From assembly GCF_026107415.2 (NCBI RefSeq), contig NZ_JAPCHX010000005.1:1-64000 (forward strand): DNA of 64,000 nucleotides, written 5' to 3'. Source of the DNA: Microbacterium sp. MPKO10 (GTDB lineage: Bacteria; Actinomycetota; Actinomycetes; Actinomycetales; Microbacteriaceae). The notes beneath the pieces are model-generated. The model ran no database searches. It saw only the letters and a program-made list of their open reading frames with translations, and was not told where the DNA came from. Below are positions 59,917-64,000 of the stretch, one piece after another; the first letter of the stretch is position 1, and each line of letters begins with the position of its first letter. Both the position numbers and the translations under genes were made by a program.

Positions 59917-61263
59917 TTAGACGTAGTTGAGCGGATTAACCGGGTTCCACCGCCCGTTGCGCACTTCGAAGTGAACGTGGACGCCCGTGGAGCTCCCTGT
60001 GCTCCCCATCGCCCCAATAGCGGTGCCAGCGTTCACCCAGCCACTCCAGCGGTAGATCGAACTCATGTGGCCATATCCGGTAAACATTCCCCCGCCGTGA
60101 TCAATGAGAACGTAGTTGCCGTAGCCCCCGTACCAGCCGGCATAGCTGATCGTGCCGCCCCTCGCAGCCCAAATCGCCTCACCGAAGCTTCCAGAGATGT
60201 CGATTCCTTCGTGGAACTTGCGTGTGCCCGAGATCGGGTGGGTCCGCCACCCAAATGGAGACGTGATGTACCCGCCGCTGCACGGCCAGCGCCATCCCGT
60301 GGAGGAGCCTCCTCCTCCACCGCCGCCGCCTCCGCCGCCACCGCCGCTGGAGCTGCCGCCACCGCCGCCGTTATTTTTGGCTGCCTCTTTTGCAGCCTTT
60401 GCCGCGGCAGCCTCGCGAGCTTTGCGGGCAGCTTCGGCCGCCTTACGCCGCGCTTCGACGCCCTTTTTGTACTCTTCAATCGTTTTAGACGTTTTATCCT
60501 GCAGAGCCTCAAGCTGTGCTTCGAGCGTTTCTTCCTTGGACTCTTGCTCAGCCAACGCGTTCCTGGCTGCTTCGGCAGCTGCCTGTGCTGCCTCGTAGGC
60601 CTCTTCGGCTTCCTTCTTCAGGCGATCACGCTCGTCGCGTGCAACGACCGCCTGGTCGCTGAGCGATTGCGCCGTGTTCTTTGCGGTCAGCGCACTCTGG
60701 TAAATCGACTGGTTGTGCTCGACGAGCTTGGTCATGCTGCCCAGCGCGGCGAGAAGATCGTCGGTTCCGGATGCTGTCGCGTCGAAGATCAGGCCGAGAC
60801 TAGCGTTGTCGCCTCCTGAACGGTAGAGCTCCGCAGCGAGCTGACCGGCTTTCGTGACGGCCTCGTCTGCTTCAGCTTCTTTGTCGTCTGCTTGCTGCTG
60901 CAGCTGCTCTGCGCGAGCTGTTGCCTCAGTGAGTGCGATTCCGGCATCGTAAAGCTTTTGGCCCGCGGCTTCTTCTGCCGCTTTCGTATCCGCGACGCGC
61001 TGCTCAAGCGACGCGATCAAGTTCTTGATCTTCTTGATCTCTTCGGCTTTCGCCGACTGATTCTGCTTGGCCTTCTTAACGTCGTCCCAGCTCGGGTACT
61101 TATCGGCCCAGGCCGGCGCCACACCAGCAACACCGGCGACGGCGCTGACAAAACCGAAAACTCCGATTGAGATCACTTGGCGCCGCGTCGTCCCTGATCG
61201 ACTATCGCCGTTCAGGGAGCGCGAAAAAATGCCCACGCGGGGCTCGCGCTCTCGCTTCGACAT
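59917..61263 (-). CDS. M23 peptidoglycan endopeptidase with coiled coil (EnvC/NlpD-like)
   Basis: 448 residues. A twin-arginine-like signal (TTRRQVISIGVFGFVSAVAGVAG, cleaved near PAWA) is followed by a long coiled coil (about 60-290, Lys/Glu/Ala). Next is a Gly/Ser linker with a run of 13 glycines (about 315), then the M23 LytM domain: GWRTHPISGTRKFHEGIDI, DHGGGMFTGYGHMS and HVHFEV, all zinc ligands present. It should cut cross-bridges during cell division or act with partners via the coil. The linker DNA is a GGN triplet repeat and may vary in length between strains. Confidence 0.92.
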   Translation of the reverse strand: MSKREREPRVGIFSRSLNGDSRSGTTRRQVISIGVFGFVSAVAGVAGVAPAWADKYPSWDDVKKAKQNQSAKAEEIKKIKNLIASLEQRVADTKAAEEAAGQKLYDAGIALTEATARAEQLQQQADDKEAEADEAVTKAGQLAAELYRSGGDNASLGLIFDATASGTDDLLAALGSMTKLVEHNQSIYQSALTAKNTAQSLSDQAVVARDERDRLKKEAEEAYEAAQAAAEAARNALAEQESKEETLEAQLEALQDKTSKTIEEYKKGVEARRKAAEAARKAREAAAAKAAKEAAKNNGGGGGSSSGGGGGGGGGGGGGSSTGWRWPCSGGYITSPFGWRTHPISGTRKFHEGIDISGSFGEAIWAARGGTISYAGWYGGYGNYVLIDHGGGMFTGYGHMSSIYRWSGWVNAGTAIGAMGSTGSSTGVHVHFEVRNGRWNPVNPLNYV

Positions 61264-61524
61264 CTCAGTGCACCGGCCTTTTCACATTTATAACAATCGT
61301 CACAGTGTTAACACTATTCTCAAGAATCCATCACACCGCGCGGGAAATCAAGCGTCTAGCCGCACGACACAGACGAAATCTAACCGTCGCCGGCCCCATT
61401 TCGGGAGACATTCTGGGCTCGTCGCAAGATCGGCGCGCCCGGGCACACGTGAAATTTGTGTATCTGCGAGGTTCCTCATATGCTTTTACGTCGGTAGTCA
61501 AAGCAACTCTTCGGGGTAGTTTTG

Positions 61525-61597
61525 GGCCCCATCGTTTAGCGGCCTAGGACGCCGCCCTTTCACGGCGGTAGCACGGGTTCGAATCCCGTTGGGGTCA
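61525..61597 (+). tRNA. tRNA-Glu(TTC)
   Basis: 73 nt; acceptor GGCCCCA / TGGGGTC, discriminator A, anticodon loop CTTTCAC with TTC, T loop TTCGAAT. CCA is not encoded. Confidence 0.96.
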
Positions 61598-61645
61598 CGA
61601 GCACTGCTGAACGTGCTCTACAATTGAAAAGCGAGAAACAAGTTT

Positions 61646-61719
61646 GGCCCTGTGGCGCAGTTGGTTAGCGCGCCGCCCTGTCACGGCGGAGGTCGCCGGT
61701 TCAAGTCCGGTCAGGGTCG
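61646..61719 (+). tRNA. tRNA-Asp(GTC)
   Basis: 74 nt; acceptor GGCCCTG / CAGGGTC, discriminator G, anticodon loop CTGTCAC with GTC, T loop TTCAAGT. Confidence 0.96.
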
Positions 61720-61726
61720 CTGGTGG

Positions 61727-61753
61727 AAAACCCCTTCGAAAGGAGGGGTTTTT
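61727..61753 (+). terminator. Terminator after tRNA-Asp
   Basis: AAAACCCCT pairs with AGGGGTTTT around a TCGAAAGG loop, then TTT. Ends the Glu-Asp transcript. Confidence 0.88.
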
Positions 61754-61782
61754 CTCCCTAAATGCGACATTTTTGTCGCATT

Positions 61783-61855
61783 GGCTCTGTAGCTCAGTTG
61801 GTAGAGCGTTCGACTGAAAATCGAAAGGTCACCGGATCGACGCCGGTCGGAGCCA
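61783..61855 (+). tRNA. tRNA-Phe(GAA)
   Basis: 73 nt; acceptor GGCTCTG / CGGAGCC, discriminator A, anticodon loop CTGAAAA with GAA. T loop reads ATCGACG rather than the usual TTCGAxx, a small deviation from consensus. Confidence 0.93.
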
Positions 61856-61862
61856 CAAGATC

Positions 61863-61887
61863 AAACCCCTGGGCCGCCGGGGGTTTT
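61863..61887 (+). terminator. Terminator after tRNA-Phe
   Basis: AAACCCC / GGGGTTT stem followed by T-rich sequence. Confidence 0.85.
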
Positions 61888-62010
61888 CTTGTTTCTGATC
61901 CGCGATCGCTCACGGCGCTCACACTTCGTGTGCCGGACGCTGCACGATATTGGGCTACCTGACCTGACGGGGGCCGGATCAGACCGACCCAAACGGGTCA
62001 TCAGCGACAA

Positions 62011-62628
62011 TCACGAGCCAGCGGCCGCCCCGACGGCGGACGGATCGACAATCTGATGGGCGCCGCGTTCCAGCACATCGAAAATGGCGTCGAGCGCGGC
62101 CCGCGGATCGTCTTCGTCACTCACGATCTCCGGGATCTCCAACACAAACCTCGCCAGCGCACGGATAGCCGGATCACGGGGCGCACGGCCCAGTTCTGCC
62201 GCGATCGCCTCGGCCAGCGGAGCCTCGCATCGCACCCAGAGAATGCGTGTGAAGTCGCGCAGGGCGGGTGTGGCCAAGATCAGTTCTGTACGCCGCCGAA
62301 ATCCTGGGGATGGGTTTGTCATGAAAGGACCCCGACTCCCCATGAAGTCTCGCAGTGCACCCATGACGGACTGGCCAGCGGGGCGGTCGTGAACAGCCGC
62401 AAGCAGACCTTCGAGACGCTCAACTCCGTCATCGAACATCAACGCTTCCTTCCCATCAGGAACGTGCGAGAACACCGTCGGCACAGAGATATCCACCGCA
62501 TCCGCGATCTCTTTGACGCTGACCTGGTCGTAACCCTTCTCCAGAAACAGGCTCAACGCTGCCTCGGCGAGCGCACGCCGAGTCTGCAGTTTTTTGCGTT
62601 CGCGGCGCCCCAGTGGCTCATCAGTCAT
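62011..62628 (-). CDS. TetR-family regulator
   Basis: 205 residues: QTRRALAEAALSLFLEKGYDQVSVKEIADAVDISVPTVFSHVPDGKEAL is the TetR helix-turn-helix (residues 15-63), followed by a helical ligand domain. Divergent from the FAD hydroxylase gene; repeats in the gap (62651-62701) are likely operators. Expected to repress the hydroxylase and itself. Confidence 0.9.
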   Translation of the reverse strand: MTDEPLGRRERKKLQTRRALAEAALSLFLEKGYDQVSVKEIADAVDISVPTVFSHVPDGKEALMFDDGVERLEGLLAAVHDRPAGQSVMGALRDFMGSRGPFMTNPSPGFRRRTELILATPALRDFTRILWVRCEAPLAEAIAAELGRAPRDPAIRALARFVLEIPEIVSDEDDPRAALDAIFDVLERGAHQIVDPSAVGAAAGS

Positions 62629-62650
62629 GAACCCAGCATATCAATATCCT

Positions 62651-62701
62651 AAGTCATTCATTTTCTTTATTGACTTGTGTTTTTTAGTGACTTGTGTTTT
62701 T
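62651..62701. promoter_or_regulatory. Operator repeats between TetR and hydroxylase genes
   Basis: AAGTCA (62651-62656) and TGACTT (62671-62676) are inverted. TGACTTGTGTTTTT occurs at 62671-62684 and again at 62688-62701 (17-bp period). TTGACT at 62670 could be a -35 element for the hydroxylase. The overlap of repeats and promoter fits TetR repression. Confidence 0.6.
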
Positions 62702-62742
62702 GTGAGAAGCATGCACCCTGAACTCGTACATGGAGGATTCTG

Positions 62743-64000
62743 ATGACGACAACCGACAGAACGCCGGTGTTGATCGTGGGCGGCAGCCTCGTCGGCCTCT
62801 CTGCCGCCGTCTTTCTCGCCTGGCACGGCGTGCACGTCGTGGTCGTTGACAAGCACAGGGCCAGCTCGCCCCACCCGCGCGCCATTGGCTTCACCACTCG
62901 CACAATCGAACACTTCCGCCAAGTTGGAATAGAGGTACCACCCTCGCTACAGCTCTCTAAGCCTCCGCGCCGAGCGCGGGTGACAAGTCTGGCCGGCGAG
63001 TGGCTCGAGGAATACCCGTGGTCGCCCGGCGGCGGTGGCTCATACGGCGCAGAGTCATCGCCCGTCAGCGCAAAAGCCATCACTCAGGATCACCTCGAAC
63101 CGGTCCTGCGCGCCCGGGCCGTTGCGCTGGGAGCGGACCTGCGGCTCGGCACAGAGCTGCTCGGTCTCGACCAAGATGCCGACGGCGTGACGGCAACACT
63201 GCGTCGCCGCGACGATGGACACGACTATCAACTGAGCGCCCAATACGTCGTGGCTGCAGACGGGGCAGACAGCCCCATCAGGGAAGCATCGGGGATCGGC
63301 AGACACGGTCACGGTCAGCTCTCCGTTCAGCGCAGCATCCTGTTTCGTGCACCGCTCGACGAGTACCTCGATCAGGGTGTCGTCCAGTTCGAAATCGAAC
63401 AGCCCGACTTCCAAGCGTTCCTCACGACTTACTCCGATGGCAGATGGGTGCTCATGCTCAGCGATGACATCGAGCGTGATGAAGACGAGCAGATTGCCGC
63501 GGTTCAGCGCGCGATCGGCCGCACTGATGTTCCGATCGAATTGATCACAACGGGCCGGTGGGAGCTCGCCGCCGCGATTGCTGACGGCTTCTCATCGGGC
63601 AGGGTGTTCCTTGCGGGAGATGCGGCGCACCAGCTCCCACCCAACCGCGGTGGATTCGGTGCGAACACGGGCATTGACGACGCACACAATGTGGCGTGGA
63701 AGCTGGCTGAGGTTCTCGCGGGTCGATCGAGGCCGCAACTTTTGGACACATATGACGCTGAGCGGCGCCCCATTGCCGACCTTCGGCATGACCAGCTCTT
63801 TGCGCGCGCCGACTATAAGGCATACCTGACGACGCCGAAGTCCGACGTTGCTGTACTTGACGACTCTGCGATCGAGCTCGGTCAGCTCTACCGATCGGCG
63901 GCGAGCACCGCGGCGACCGTTGGGGCTCATGCAGCGGACCGAGCCGATACGCAAGACGATTTGCCAGACGCGCAGCTTCCCGCTCAATGGGCGGGCCAGC
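62743..64000 (+). CDS. FAD-dependent aromatic-type hydroxylase (partial, runs off right edge)
   Basis: ATG 62743 follows GGAGGATTCTG; 419 codons are present and no stop is reached. PVLIVGGSLVGLSAAVFLAWHGV is the FAD-binding GxGxxG-type motif, PRAIGFTTRTIEHFR the next family motif. Later come YVVAADGADSPIR (DG motif) and VFLAGDAAHQLPPNRGGFGANTGIDDAHNVAWKL (GD motif). This is the TfdB/PheA/tetracycline-hydroxylase-like group of flavoprotein monooxygenases. With TetR control it probably hydroxylates a phenolic or polyketide-like compound. The C-terminal thioredoxin-like domain, if any, lies outside. Confidence 0.92.
   Translation, partial: MTTTDRTPVLIVGGSLVGLSAAVFLAWHGVHVVVVDKHRASSPHPRAIGFTTRTIEHFRQVGIEVPPSLQLSKPPRRARVTSLAGEWLEEYPWSPGGGGSYGAESSPVSAKAITQDHLEPVLRARAVALGADLRLGTELLGLDQDADGVTATLRRRDDGHDYQLSAQYVVAADGADSPIREASGIGRHGHGQLSVQRSILFRAPLDEYLDQGVVQFEIEQPDFQAFLTTYSDGRWVLMLSDDIERDEDEQIAAVQRAIGRTDVPIELITTGRWELAAAIADGFSSGRVFLAGDAAHQLPPNRGGFGANTGIDDAHNVAWKLAEVLAGRSRPQLLDTYDAERRPIADLRHDQLFARADYKAYLTTPKSDVAVLDDSAIELGQLYRSAASTAATVGAHAADRADTQDDLPDAQLPAQWAGQ

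Overview
The window comes from a high-GC actinobacterium, most likely Microbacteriaceae and close to Microbacterium. The evidence is the fol/ftsH/hpt/tilS/ppa block with a DUF3180 gene and paired PH-domain genes, ClpC, a bioYMN transporter, actinobacterial-type tRNAs, and an extreme excess of the octamer CAGCATCC/GGATGCTG. Assignment below family level is inference.

Layout. 0-8 kb is accessory DNA with decay: an RCC1-repeat protein, an IS481 transposase remnant, a MarR-controlled four-gene operon (SDR, membrane protein, SGNH hydrolase, NAD(P)-binding protein), a dead NmrA-type gene, an XRE/MmyB regulator, a hydrolase coupled to a dead MFS gene, and an integrase scrap. 8.03-15.20 kb is a complete integrated element in tRNA-Ser(CGA), bounded by a 28-bp repeat of the tRNA 3' end. 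It carries a tyrosine integrase, an excisionase, iteron-like repeats, a Rep joining an HUH nuclease to an SF3 helicase (CRESS-virus-like), a ribbon-helix-helix mobilization protein, a frameshifted relaxase with a nested mob gene, and a CmtR-like sensor with a cation transporter as cargo.

15.4-23.6 kb is a one-strand catabolic cluster: EctB-like transaminase, creatinase/ectoine-hydrolase-like M24 protein, aldehyde dehydrogenase, PadR regulator, sulfatase and MFS transporter. It resembles ectoine breakdown but has no deacetylase gene. 23.8-26.5 kb holds radA and two small genes. 26.64-30.58 kb is a second probable insertion: a two-permease ABC exporter operon with its own XRE regulator. It is flanked by 29-bp direct repeats that duplicate the 3' end of the neighbouring nucleotidase gene, and no recombinase is present.

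30.5-36.2 kb encodes two sortase-anchored surface enzymes, an ExeM/NucH-type nuclease and a 5'-nucleotidase. Together they could strip phosphate and nucleosides from extracellular DNA. 36.5-45.6 kb carries an ArgA-like acetyltransferase, Ppx/GppA, DUF1801 and VOC proteins, ClpC, a DUF2975/YozG-type membrane protein-regulator pair and cardiolipin synthase. 45.6-61.3 kb is core: lysS, a DUF2520 protein, PH-domain proteins, folK/folB, bioNMY, folP/folE, ftsH, hpt, tilS, divergent ppa, and an M23 peptidase. Three tRNA genes (Glu, Asp, Phe) follow. The window ends with a TetR regulator divergent from an FAD-dependent aromatic-type hydroxylase that runs off the right edge.
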